Source: Streptomyces cyaneofuscatus
GTDB lineage: Bacteria > Actinomycetota > Actinomycetes > Streptomycetales > Streptomycetaceae
Direction of reading: 5' to 3'
Length of the DNA stretch: 64,000 nucleotides
Assembly (NCBI RefSeq): GCF_000718135.1
Contig: NZ_JOEM01000013.1
Location: forward strand, 248,001 to 312,000
The position numbers and the translations under genes were made by a program. Positions 18,790 through 26,175 of the stretch are shown one piece after another. The first letter of the stretch is position 1. Every line of letters starts with the position of its first letter. The notes under the pieces were generated by a model, which worked only from the letters and a program-made list of their open reading frames with translations, ran no database searches and was not told where the DNA came from.

Positions 18790-18866
18790 CCAGGGCTGAC
18801 CCGCGGCCCTGGGACGGTAGCCTCCGCCCGTCCCCGCACCCGGTCCCGTACCGTGTGCGGGGACGG
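18790..18866 (+). terminator. Two hairpins between eno and divIC
   Basis: CCCAGGG/CCCTGGG form a 7-bp stem (18790-18814) close after the eno stop. CCGTCCCCGCAC (18828-18839) pairs perfectly with GTGCGGGGACGG (18855-18866). They probably terminate or attenuate transcription from the highly expressed eno gene into divIC. Confidence 0.6.
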
Positions 18867-18893
18867 ACGTGCGTAATGGGGAGGCGGGAGAAC

Positions 18894-19364
18894 ATGGCCG
18901 GGAAGGACCGCGACCGGTTCTCCACCGCGACCAGGCTGCGACTGCTCGGCGAGCAGACCGCGGCCCGCGTGTACCGCTCCCAGAACCGCCGCCAGGCCCG
19001 CCGTTCCCGGCTCACCGGCCGGGCCGCGTTCCTGGCGCTGGTGGTCTGCTCCCTGGTGGTCGCGCTCGCCTACCCGATGCGCCAGTACGTCTCCCAGCGC
19101 GACGAGATCGCCGAGCAGGAGCGGCTCTCGCAGGAGGCGAAGGCGCGCACCGAGGAGCTGCGGGACGAGAAGGCGCGGCTCCAGGACGACGCGTACATCA
19201 TGCGGCTGGCCCGCCAGCACCTCCATTACGTCCTCCCCGGCGAGACCGGCTACATCGTGGCCGACCCCGACGCGGTGGAGGACCGCCGCGGAGAACCCGG
19301 CGAGAACCACCGCCCCTGGCACTCGAACGTCTGGGACGGCGTGGACAGCGCCGACCGCGACTGA
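18894..19364 (+). CDS. divIC: Septum formation initiator / DivIC (FtsB-like)
   Basis: This protein of 156 residues is a bitopic membrane protein. It has a basic cytoplasmic tail, one transmembrane helix (AAFLALVVCSLVVALAYPM, about residues 45-65), then a coiled coil (QRDEIAEQERLSQEAKARTEELRDEKARLQ) and a short extracytoplasmic end with the conserved YIMRLARQHLHYVLPGETGYIV. DivIC-type proteins form a complex with DivIB/FtsQ and FtsL at the division septum. ATG 18894 has GGGAG seven bases upstream and is preferred to the upstream in-frame ATGs. The downstream DUF501 and Ppx/GppA genes are commonly linked to it. Confidence 0.9.
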   Translation: MAGKDRDRFSTATRLRLLGEQTAARVYRSQNRRQARRSRLTGRAAFLALVVCSLVVALAYPMRQYVSQRDEIAEQERLSQEAKARTEELRDEKARLQDDAYIMRLARQHLHYVLPGETGYIVADPDAVEDRRGEPGENHRPWHSNVWDGVDSADRD

Positions 19365-19448
19365 CGCCTCTCTCTGTCCCACGACCTCTCCCACGACCCT
19401 TCCCCCCGACGAGCTTTCGACGAGCTTCCGAGCAGAACCAAGGCAGGC

Positions 19449-20060
19449 ATGGAAACGCCCCCTCCGCAGACCGAGTCCACCAAGCCCACCGACGCGGACA
19501 TCGCCGCGTTCGAGCAGCAGCTCGGCCGCCCGCCGCGCGGCCTGCGCGCCATCGCGCACCGCTGCCCGTGCGGCAACCCGGACGTGGTGGAGACCCAGCC
19601 CCGTCTGGAGGACGGCACGCCGTTCCCGACGACGTACTACCTGACCTGCCCCCGGGCGGCCTCGGCGATCGGCACGCTGGAGGCGAACGGGGTCATGAAG
19701 GAGATGACGGCCCGTCTGGAGACCGACCCGGAGCTGGCCGCCGCCTACCGGGCCGCGCACGAGGACTACATCACCCGCCGCGACGCCATCGAGGTCCTGG
19801 AGGGCTTCCCCAGCGCCGGCGGCATGCCGGACCGGGTGAAGTGCCTGCACGTCCTGGTCGGCCACTCGCTGGCCGCCGGGCCCGGGGTGAACCCGCTGGG
19901 CGACGAGGCCATCGCGATGCTGCCGGAGTGGTGGGCCAAGGGCGCGTGCGTCACGCCGTGCGTGCCGAAGGACGAGGACGGCTGGACGGTGGACGAGGGC
20001 GACGGGGGCCACTTCGCCTTCCGTCCCGTCGACGGCCCCTCCGAAGGGCAGGGCGCATGA
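19449..20060 (+). CDS. DUF501 family protein
   Basis: This 203-residue cytoplasmic protein belongs to the DUF501 family found beside septum initiator and exopolyphosphatase genes in actinobacteria. Visible family features are FEQQLGRPPRGLRAIAHRCPCGNPDVVETQPRLEDGTPFPTTYYLTCP, with Cys residues that could bind a metal, and VKCLHVLVGHSLAAGPGVNPLGDEA. No enzymatic function is established. Its stop overlaps the ATG of the Ppx/GppA gene (ATGA), so they are translationally coupled. Confidence 0.9.
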   Translation: METPPPQTESTKPTDADIAAFEQQLGRPPRGLRAIAHRCPCGNPDVVETQPRLEDGTPFPTTYYLTCPRAASAIGTLEANGVMKEMTARLETDPELAAAYRAAHEDYITRRDAIEVLEGFPSAGGMPDRVKCLHVLVGHSLAAGPGVNPLGDEAIAMLPEWWAKGACVTPCVPKDEDGWTVDEGDGGHFAFRPVDGPSEGQGA

Positions 20061-20998
20061 CCAGGGTCGCCGCCGTCGACTGCGGTACGAACTCCATCCG
20101 GCTCCTCGTCGCCGACGCGGACCCCGCCACCGGCTCCTTCACCCAGCTGGAGCGCCGGATGACGATCGTCCGCCTCGGCCAGGGCGTCGACAGGACCGGC
20201 CGGCTCGCCCCCGAGGCGCTGGAGCGCACCTTCGCGGCCTGCCGCGAGTACGCCGAGGTCATCGAGGAGCTGGGTGCCGAACGCGTCCGCTTCGTGGCCA
20301 CCTCCGCCTCCCGCGACGCCGAGAACAGCGCCGACTTCGTCTCCGGCGTCCGGGACATCCTGGGTGTCGAGCCCGAGGTGATCACCGGCGACCAGGAGGC
20401 GCAGCTCTCCTTCGACGGCGCCACCAAGGAGCTGACCGGCAGCGACCACCTGGAGAAGCCGTACCTGGTCGTCGACATCGGCGGCGGCTCCACCGAGTTC
20501 GTGCTCGGCTCGGACGGGGTCGAGGCGGCCCGCTCCGTGGACATCGGCTGCGTCCGCATGACCGAACGTCACCTGACCGTGGACGGCACCGTGATGGACC
20601 CGCCCACCCACGAGCGGGTCGCCGCGATCCGCGCGGACATCGACGCCGCCCTGGACGTGGCCGCCGGGACCGTCGCGCTGACCGAGGCGGCCACGCTGGT
20701 CGGCCTGGCGGGCACGGTCACCACGATCGCGGGGATCGCACTGGAGCTGGCGGAGTACGACTCCGAGGCCATCCACCACTCCCGGGTCTCCCGCGGCCAG
20801 GTCCGCGCCATCACCGAACACCTCCTCCAGTCCACCCACGAGGAGCGCGCCGCGATCCCCGTGATGCACCCGGGCCGGGTCGACGTGATCGCGGCGGGCG
20901 CCCTCGTCCTGCTCGCCGTGATGGAGCGGACGGGCGCGCACGAGGTCGTCGTCAGCGAGCACGACATCCTGGACGGCATCGCCTGGAGCGCCGCGTAA
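20057..20998 (+). CDS. Ppx/GppA exopolyphosphatase family protein
   Basis: This 313-residue protein is of the actin-fold Ppx/GppA family, which degrades inorganic polyphosphate or hydrolyses pppGpp. Residues 1-20 (VAAVDCGTNSIRLLVAD) are the first phosphate loop. VRFVATSASRDAEN, GDQEAQLSF and VVDIGGGSTEFVLG form the rest of the active site. It is short and lacks a C-terminal HD domain, as in the actinobacterial PPX1-type enzymes. The last 18 residues (EVVVSEHDILDGIAWSAA) are encoded by 20942-20998. That stretch is duplicated at 21609-21665 beyond the toxin-antitoxin pair. The ATG overlaps the DUF501 stop. Confidence 0.93.
   Translation: MTRVAAVDCGTNSIRLLVADADPATGSFTQLERRMTIVRLGQGVDRTGRLAPEALERTFAACREYAEVIEELGAERVRFVATSASRDAENSADFVSGVRDILGVEPEVITGDQEAQLSFDGATKELTGSDHLEKPYLVVDIGGGSTEFVLGSDGVEAARSVDIGCVRMTERHLTVDGTVMDPPTHERVAAIRADIDAALDVAAGTVALTEAATLVGLAGTVTTIAGIALELAEYDSEAIHHSRVSRGQVRAITEHLLQSTHEERAAIPVMHPGRVDVIAAGALVLLAVMERTGAHEVVVSEHDILDGIAWSAA
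20942..20998 (+). repeat. Direct repeat copy 1: functional 3' end of the Ppx/GppA gene
   Basis: This 57-bp segment ends in the TAA stop of the gene. It matches 21609-21665 at 51 of 57 positions. It bounds the left side of the toxin-antitoxin insertion. Confidence 0.9.
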
Positions 20999-21034
20999 TC
21001 GAGCTGTGGGCGGCGGCGCGGGGCCGCCCCGCAC

Positions 21035-21304
21035 TCACAGGGAGCGGTAGACGTCCCGCCGGTCGCCGACCTTGACGACGAGGATGATCAGCTCGCCGTC
21101 CTCCACCTGGTAGGCGACCCGGTAGCTGCCCACCCGGAGCCGGTAGAGCCCCGACGGGCCGGTGAGCTTCTTGATGTCGGCGTCCTCGCGGTACGGGTCG
21201 TCGCCGAGCGCCGTCAGCGCGGCGAGGATGCGCATGGCGGCGGGCCGGTCGATGGCCCGGAGCTCTCGTTGAGCCGCCGCGGTGAACCGGAACGCGTACT
21301 TCAC
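21035..21304 (-). CDS. RelE/ParE-family toxin
   Basis: This 89-residue basic protein is typical of RelE toxins. YAFRFTAAAQRELRAIDRPAAMRIL is the N-terminal helix pair, then DIKKLTGPSGLYRLRVGSYRVAYQVEDGELIILVVKVGDRRDVYR follows the RelE pattern K-L-x-G-x-x-x-x-R-x-R-x-G-x-Y-R. Such toxins cleave mRNA on the ribosome and are neutralised by the cognate antitoxin. The start overlaps the antitoxin stop by 4 bp, antitoxin first, as in standard modules. The module is convergent with the Ppx/GppA gene and lies between the two copies of its 3' end. Confidence 0.92.
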   Translation of the reverse strand: MKYAFRFTAAAQRELRAIDRPAAMRILAALTALGDDPYREDADIKKLTGPSGLYRLRVGSYRVAYQVEDGELIILVVKVGDRRDVYRSL

Positions 21305-21573
21305 GCCGCGCCGTCAGCGCGCTCGGTGAACAGGTCCGCCAGCAGCTCCGCCATCGTGACGGTCGGGCCGCCCTCGGCCAGGACCGCTTCCGCCTCCCGG
21401 GCGAGCAGCACGTCCGCCGCTTCCTCCAGCGCGTCGAAGTCCGCGATGGGCACCAGTGCGGCGACGGGCTCGCCGTTGCGGGTGATCACCGTGGGCGTGC
21501 CCGCCTCGGCGGAGTTGATGTGGTCCGCCAGGTGCGCGCGGGCTTCCCGTACAGTCACAGTGCTCTCGGCCAT
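21301..21573 (-). CDS. Phd/YefM-family antitoxin
   Basis: This 90-residue protein begins STVTVREARAHLADHINSAEAGTPTVITRNGEPVAALVPIADFDALEE, the Phd/YefM N-terminal DNA-binding and dimer domain. The C-terminal acidic helix would wrap the toxin. It neutralises the RelE toxin and represses the operon. ATG 21573 is chosen because TACACT sits six bases upstream as a -10, giving a leaderless mRNA, and because upstream in-frame sequence is not family-like. An 8-bp inverted repeat overlaps this promoter (21583-21608). Confidence 0.92.
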   Translation of the reverse strand: MAESTVTVREARAHLADHINSAEAGTPTVITRNGEPVAALVPIADFDALEEAADVLLAREAEAVLAEGGPTVTMAELLADLFTERADGAA

Positions 21574-21582
21574 GGAAATAGT

Positions 21583-21608
21583 GTACGCGTATTCGTGTAC
21601 ACGCGTAC
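21583..21608 (-). promoter_or_regulatory. Autoregulatory operator of the toxin-antitoxin module
   Basis: GTACGCGT (21583-21590) is repeated inverted as ACGCGTAC (21601-21608) with a 10-bp spacer, and CGTGTACACG inside is itself a palindrome. The -10-like TACACT of the antitoxin gene (minus strand) overlaps the left arm. The site's right edge abuts the second copy of the Ppx/GppA 3' end. A role as antitoxin operator is inferred from family practice. Confidence 0.65.
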
Positions 21609-21665
21609 GGGGTCGTCGTCGGCGAGCAGGACAACCTCGACGGCATCGCCTGGAGCGCCGCGCAA
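21609..21665 (+). repeat. Direct repeat copy 2: vestigial 3' end of the Ppx/GppA gene
   Basis: This is a diverged copy of 20942-20998, with 6 differences in 57 bp. It reads GVVVGEQDNLDGIAWSAAQ in the gene's frame, with the TAA stop changed to CAA. It bounds the right side of the toxin-antitoxin segment and leads directly into the transporter gene. Confidence 0.9.
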
Positions 21666-21687
21666 GAGTCCGCTGGGGGCGCACGAC

Positions 21688-22689
21688 ATGACCGACACCG
21701 GCACGCCGCGTGGGGCCGTCGAGCTGATGGAACGCCATCAGGTGGCCGTCTATCTCGCCGCGATGGCCTTCGGCGCCCTTCTCGGTCTCGCGGCGCCTTC
21801 CTTCGGGCCGGGTCTTGAGCACCTCATCAACCCCGTCCTGGGCGCGCTCCTGTTCGTGACCTTCCTGCAGGTCCCGGCGGCCGAGCTGCTGCGCTCGCTG
21901 CGCGACGGGCGGTTCCTCTCCGCCGCGCTGATGGTGAACTTCGTGGTGGTGCCGGCCGTCGTCGCCGCGCTGTTCACGTTCCTGCCGGCCGACCGGGCGG
22001 TGCGGCTCGGGGCGCTGCTCGTGCTGCTCTGTCCGTGCGTCGACTACGTGATCGTCTTCAGCGGTCTCGCCGGAGGGTCGGCCCGCCGGCTGCTCGCCGT
22101 GACCCCGGTCCTGCTGGTCGCGCAGATGGTGCTGCTACCGGTGTTCCTGTACGCGTTCCTCGGCTCCGGGCTCGCCGACATCGTGGAGGCCGGACCGTTC
22201 CTGGAGGCGTTCGCCTTCCTGATCGTCATCCCGCTCGTGCTGGCCTGGGGGCTTCAGGGCTGGGCGGGGCGTCGGGAGAGCGGGCGGAAGGTGTCGGACG
22301 CGGCGACCACGACGATGGTCCCGCTGATGGCCGCGACCCTGCTGGTGGTCGTGGCCTCCCAGGTGCCGAAGGTGGGCGGGAACCTCACCGACGTCGCCGC
22401 GGTCGTCCCCTTCTACGCGGCGTTCCTGGTGGTGATGGCCGTCGCCGGGAAGGTCGTGGCCCGGCTCTTCCGGCTGGATGTGCCCGGTGGGCGGGCGGTG
22501 GTCTTCAGCGGGGCGACGCGTAACTCCCTGGTGGTCCTTCCCCTCGCGCTGGCCCTCCCCGACCCGTACGCGATCGCCGCCGTCGTGGTGGTCACGCAGA
22601 CCCTCGTCGAGGTCGTCGGCATGGTCCTCTACGTCCGCGCCGTACCCCGCCTCCTGCCCGCTCAGCCGCAGCGTCACCTGCACCTTTGA
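21688..22689 (+). CDS. Acr3/bile-acid-symporter-type arsenite carrier-like membrane protein
   Basis: This protein of 333 residues has about ten transmembrane helices of the BART superfamily (Acr3 arsenite efflux and SBF bile-acid symporters). Features are VNFVVVPAVVAALFTFLP, LLVLLCPCVDYVIVFSGLAGG with a Cys in the fourth helix (Acr3 carriers use one there) and the C-terminal FSGATRNSLVVLPLALALP, the conserved helix-break motif. It could export arsenite or another oxyanion; no arsR or arsC gene adjoins, so the substrate is uncertain. ATG 21688 lies 23 bp after the duplicated Ppx/GppA 3' end. Confidence 0.75.
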   Translation: MTDTGTPRGAVELMERHQVAVYLAAMAFGALLGLAAPSFGPGLEHLINPVLGALLFVTFLQVPAAELLRSLRDGRFLSAALMVNFVVVPAVVAALFTFLPADRAVRLGALLVLLCPCVDYVIVFSGLAGGSARRLLAVTPVLLVAQMVLLPVFLYAFLGSGLADIVEAGPFLEAFAFLIVIPLVLAWGLQGWAGRRESGRKVSDAATTTMVPLMAATLLVVVASQVPKVGGNLTDVAAVVPFYAAFLVVMAVAGKVVARLFRLDVPGGRAVVFSGATRNSLVVLPLALALPDPYAIAAVVVVTQTLVEVVGMVLYVRAVPRLLPAQPQRHLHL

Positions 22690-22751
22690 GCCGCCCCGGG
22701 GCCCTGCTGGGCCGCTCGGGGGACCCTTCCGGAGAGGCGCCGCGAGAAAGT

Positions 22752-22769
22752 TCGTGAACTTCTTCACAA
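22752..22769. promoter_or_regulatory. Rex operator (ROP), distal copy
   Basis: The sequence TCGTGAACTTCTTCACAA matches the Rex consensus TTGTGAANNNNTTCACAA at 13 of 14 defined positions. Rex is the NADH/NAD+-sensing repressor of respiratory genes in Streptomyces. Confidence 0.85.
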
Positions 22770-23024
22770 GGAATTCGGCCCTCTTGGGCGAAGTTCGTCC
22801 CCGCAAGGGCCGCCCGGGCCGCAGGAGGGCCCTCGTGGAAGGCGTACAGGCGCGTTCCGGGGGTGTTGCGCAGGTGTGAAAAGGGGTGCCGTCGCGGTGC
22901 TCCTGGAGGGCCAAGGGCCAGCTCACAGGCGGTCAGGAACGTTTCCCGGGGTGCTGCGGTTCCCCTGCGGGGTCATGACCTGGGTCACGTGGGCGGCGAA
23001 GTGTAGCAGAGGGTGGGTGAATCC

Positions 23025-23042
23025 TTGTGAAGGGGCTCACGA
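23025..23042. promoter_or_regulatory. Rex operator (ROP), proximal copy
   Basis: TTGTGAAGGGGCTCACGA matches the Rex consensus at 12 of 14 defined positions. It lies 34 bp before the ndh start codon, where bound Rex would block initiation or clearance. Confidence 0.75.
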
Positions 23043-23076
23043 GCACCCCCCTGAGGGGAGGTGGATACTCGATGGC

Positions 23077-24465
23077 ATGAGCACCACGGAGCGTCCCAGG
23101 ATCCTCGTTGTAGGCGGTGGGTACGTAGGCCTGTACGCAGCTCGTCGCATTCTGAAGAAGATGCGATACGGAGAGGCGACCGTCACGGTCGTCGACCCGC
23201 GGTCGTACATGACGTACCAGCCCTTCCTCCCCGAAGCTGCCGCAGGCAGCATCTCGCCTCGGCATGTCGTCGTCCCGCTGCGACGCGTGCTGCCCAAGGC
23301 TGAGGTTCTCACCGGTCGTGTCACGACCATCGACCAGGACCGCAAGGTCGCCACGGTCGCGCCGCTCGTCGGCGAGGCCTACGAGCTGCCCTTCGACTAC
23401 CTGGTCATCGCGATGGGCGCGGTCTCCCGTACCTTCCCGATCCCCGGCCTCGCCGAGCAGGGCATCGGCATGAAGGGCATCGAGGAGGCCATCGGCCTGC
23501 GCAACCACGTCCTGGAGCAGCTGGACAAGGCTGACTCCACGACCGATGAGGACGTCCGCCGCAAGGCGCTCACGTTCGTCTTCGTGGGCGGCGGCTTCGC
23601 CGGCGCGGAGACCATCGGCGAGGTCGAGGACATGGCCCGCGACGCGGCGAAGTACTACACCAACGTGAAGCGCGAGGACATGCGCTTCATCCTGGTCGAC
23701 GCCGCCGACAAGATCCTTCCCGAGGTCGGCCCGAAGCTGGGCGCCTACGGCAAGGAGCACCTGGAGAGCCGCGGCGTGGAGATCTACCTCTCCACCTCGA
23801 TGGACTCCTGCGTCGACGGCCACGTGGTGCTCAAGAACGGCCTGGAGGTCGACTCCAGCACCATCGTGTGGACCGCCGGTGTGAAGCCGAACCCGGCGCT
23901 CGCCCGCTTCGGTCTGCCGCTCGGCCCCCGCGGCCACGTGGACACCTCCGAGAAGCTCCAGGTGCAGGGCACCGACTACATCTGGGCCGCGGGCGACAAC
24001 GCCCAGGTGCCGGACATGGTCGGCCGCCGCGCCGGCAACCCGAACGCCTGGTGCCCGCCCAACGCCCAGCACGCGCTGCGTCAGGCGAAGGTCCTCGGCG
24101 ACAACGTGATCTCCGGCATGCGGGGCTTCCCGCAGAAGGAGTACAGCCACGCCAACAAGGGTGCGGTCGCCGGTCTCGGCCTGCACAAGGGCGTCGCGAT
24201 GATCGTCATGGGCAAGGTGAAGATCAAGCTCAAGGGCCGTCTCGCCTGGTACATGCACCGCGGCTACCACGGCATGGCGATGCCGACCTGGAACCGTAAG
24301 ATCCGGATCTTCGCCGACTGGACCCTCGCGGTCTTCCTGAAGCGCGAGGTCGTCTCGCTCGGCGCCATGGAGACGCCGCGCGAGGAGTTCTACGAGGCCG
24401 CCAAGCCGGCCCCGGCTCCCGCCGTCGCCGCCAAGTCCGAGGGCGAGAAGGCCAAGGCCTCCTGA
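23077..24465 (+). CDS. ndh: Type II NADH dehydrogenase (NDH-2)
   Basis: This 462-residue peripheral membrane flavoprotein transfers electrons from NADH to menaquinone without pumping protons. It has two dinucleotide-binding motifs: VVGGGYVGLYAARR near residue 11 for FAD and FVFVGGGFAGAETIGEV near 168 for NADH. The quinone-site region is WCPPNAQHALRQ. The C-terminus has amphipathic helices and an Ala/Lys-rich tail. ATG 23077 is the only in-frame start near the family N-terminus (MSTTERPRILVVGG). Two Rex operators upstream indicate derepression when NADH is high. A perfect 16-bp terminator follows. Confidence 0.95.
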   Translation: MSTTERPRILVVGGGYVGLYAARRILKKMRYGEATVTVVDPRSYMTYQPFLPEAAAGSISPRHVVVPLRRVLPKAEVLTGRVTTIDQDRKVATVAPLVGEAYELPFDYLVIAMGAVSRTFPIPGLAEQGIGMKGIEEAIGLRNHVLEQLDKADSTTDEDVRRKALTFVFVGGGFAGAETIGEVEDMARDAAKYYTNVKREDMRFILVDAADKILPEVGPKLGAYGKEHLESRGVEIYLSTSMDSCVDGHVVLKNGLEVDSSTIVWTAGVKPNPALARFGLPLGPRGHVDTSEKLQVQGTDYIWAAGDNAQVPDMVGRRAGNPNAWCPPNAQHALRQAKVLGDNVISGMRGFPQKEYSHANKGAVAGLGLHKGVAMIVMGKVKIKLKGRLAWYMHRGYHGMAMPTWNRKIRIFADWTLAVFLKREVVSLGAMETPREEFYEAAKPAPAPAVAAKSEGEKAKAS

Positions 24466-24508
24466 CCCCCCGGTGACGCGCTCCGCGGGGAGCGCACCGT
24501 ACGACGCC

Positions 24509-24550
24509 CGAAGGGGCCGTCCGCCATCCGTGGTGCGGACGGCCCCTTCG
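24509..24550 (+). terminator. Terminator of ndh
   Basis: CGAAGGGGCCGTCCGC (24509-24524) pairs perfectly over 16 bp with 24535-24550, with a 10-base loop. It is 44 bases after the ndh stop. Confidence 0.85.
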
Positions 24551-24754
24551 GCGTATCCGTGGCCGTGTCCACCGTGGGCGGGCGCGCGTTTTGCCCTTTC
24601 GTTGCCCGGTAGCGGGATGACGGAGCGTGGAGGGAGAGTTGACACAGACGTACCTCGTCGTGGCACCGATCCCTGCCACGGCGGGACTATGGGCACGTAC
24701 ATACGCATCGGGCTTGTTGTGTTTGTCGGGAACACCACCACGGAGGTGTGCGCC

Positions 24755-26068
24755 ATGGCACGCGCCGCATCGCGGCTGACCGCTCTTGCCGAAGAGCTGC
24801 TCTCGGAACCCCTACCGGTCCGCATCCGGGCCTGGGACGGCAGCGAATCGGGTCCGCCCGGCGCCCCCGTCCTCGTGATCCGCCACCGCCGCGCCCTGCG
24901 CAGACTCCTGTGGAAGCCCGGCGAACTGGGCCTGGCCCGCGCCTGGGTGGCCGGGGAGATCGATGTCGAGGGCGATCTGTACGAGGTGCTCGACCGGATC
25001 GCCGGGCTCCTGTGGGACCGGGGCGCCGACGCCAAGGACGCCGTCCACCCGGTCCGCGACCCCGCCGTACGCGCCTTCGCCCGCGGCCTCCTCCAGCTGG
25101 CCGGCCCCTGGCCGCCGCCCGCCCCGCCCGCCGAGGAGGTCCGCCGCCGCACCGGCCCGCTGCACACCAAGCGGCGGGACAAGGAGGCCATCAGCCACCA
25201 CTACGACGTGGGCAACGACTTCTACGCCCTGGTCCTCGGCCCGTCCATGGTCTACTCCTGCGCCTACTGGCAGGACGGCGGGACCCTGGAGGACGCCCAG
25301 CGCGACAAGCTCGACCTGGTCTGCCGCAAGCTCGCCCTGAAGGAGGGCGACCGCCTCCTGGACGTCGGCTGCGGCTGGGGCTCCATGGCCATCCACGCCG
25401 CCCGCGAGTACGGGGCGCGGGTCACCGGCATCACCCTCTCCCAGGAACAGGCCACCCACGCCCGCAAGCGCATCGCCGAGGAGGGGCTGACCGACCGGAT
25501 CGAGATCCGCGTCCAGGACTACCGGGACGTACGCGACGGACCGTACGACGCGATCTCCTCGATCGGCATGGCCGAGCACGTCGGCTCGGTCCGCTACCGC
25601 GAGTACGCCGAGGACCTCTACGCCCTCCTGAAGCCCGGCGGACGCCTGCTGAACCACCAGATCGCCCGCCGCCCCGAGAAGGACGAGGACGCCTACCGCA
25701 TCGACGCGTTCATCGACTCCTACGTCTTCCCCGACGGCGAACTCGCCCCCCTCGGCCGCACCCTGGCCACCCTGGAGGAGGCCGGGTTCGAGGCCCGGGA
25801 CGTGGAGGCGATCCGCGAGCACTACGCGCTGACGCTGCGCCGGTGGGTGGCCAACCTGGAGCGCCACTGGGAGCAGGCGGTACGCGCCACCTCCCCGGGC
25901 CGGGCCAGGGTCTGGCGGCTCTACATGGCCGCCTCCGCGCTCTCCTTCGAGCACAACAAGATCGGCGTCAACCAGATTCTCGCGGTGCGCCCGCTGGAGG
26001 GCGGCTCCTCCCGGCTGCCGCTGCGCAGCCGCGCCTGGACGGAGGAGGCGGCGAGGGCGGACGGCTGA
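24755..26068 (+). CDS. Cyclopropane-fatty-acyl-phospholipid synthase-like SAM methyltransferase
   Basis: This 437-residue protein has an N-terminal lipid-binding domain (LPVRIRAWDGSESG to EGDLYEVLDRIAGLL) and a C-terminal SAM-dependent methyltransferase domain. Diagnostic stretches are SHHYDVGNDFYALVLGPSMVYSCAYW, LLDVGCGWGSMAIHAA for SAM binding, and SSIGMAEHVGSVRY. FSFEHNKIGVNQ-like sequence at the end is typical of the family. It modifies the double bond of membrane phospholipid acyl chains, forming cyclopropane or methyl-branched chains. ATG 24755 has GGAGGT seven bases upstream. It is monocistronic, ended by a hairpin at 26096. Confidence 0.88.
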   Translation: MARAASRLTALAEELLSEPLPVRIRAWDGSESGPPGAPVLVIRHRRALRRLLWKPGELGLARAWVAGEIDVEGDLYEVLDRIAGLLWDRGADAKDAVHPVRDPAVRAFARGLLQLAGPWPPPAPPAEEVRRRTGPLHTKRRDKEAISHHYDVGNDFYALVLGPSMVYSCAYWQDGGTLEDAQRDKLDLVCRKLALKEGDRLLDVGCGWGSMAIHAAREYGARVTGITLSQEQATHARKRIAEEGLTDRIEIRVQDYRDVRDGPYDAISSIGMAEHVGSVRYREYAEDLYALLKPGGRLLNHQIARRPEKDEDAYRIDAFIDSYVFPDGELAPLGRTLATLEEAGFEARDVEAIREHYALTLRRWVANLERHWEQAVRATSPGRARVWRLYMAASALSFEHNKIGVNQILAVRPLEGGSSRLPLRSRAWTEEAARADG

Positions 26069-26095
26069 CCCGTACGCGTACCTCCGGACACGCCC

Positions 26096-26137
26096 GAGGG
26101 GCCGGTGCTCCGCTCTCCAGCGGTGCACCGGCCCCTC
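26096..26137. terminator. Bidirectional terminator between methyltransferase and ABC permease genes
   Basis: GAGGGGCCGGTGC (26096-26108) pairs with GCACCGGCCCCTC (26125-26137). The loop contains a second small stem, CCGCT/AGCGG. It lies between convergent genes and may serve both. Confidence 0.8.
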
Positions 26138-26175
26138 GTCGTCCCTGTCCCGTCCCGGTCCCCGGGGAGCTCCGG

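Larger units (their letters stand above)
22690..23076 (+). other. Intergenic region upstream of ndh
   Basis: This 387-bp region has no gene. It carries two Rex-type operators (22752-22769 and 23025-23042) and a purine-rich ribosome-binding region (GGGGAGG, 23055-23061). The upstream part (22690-22745) is GC-rich with short hairpins that may end the carrier transcript. Confidence 0.6.
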
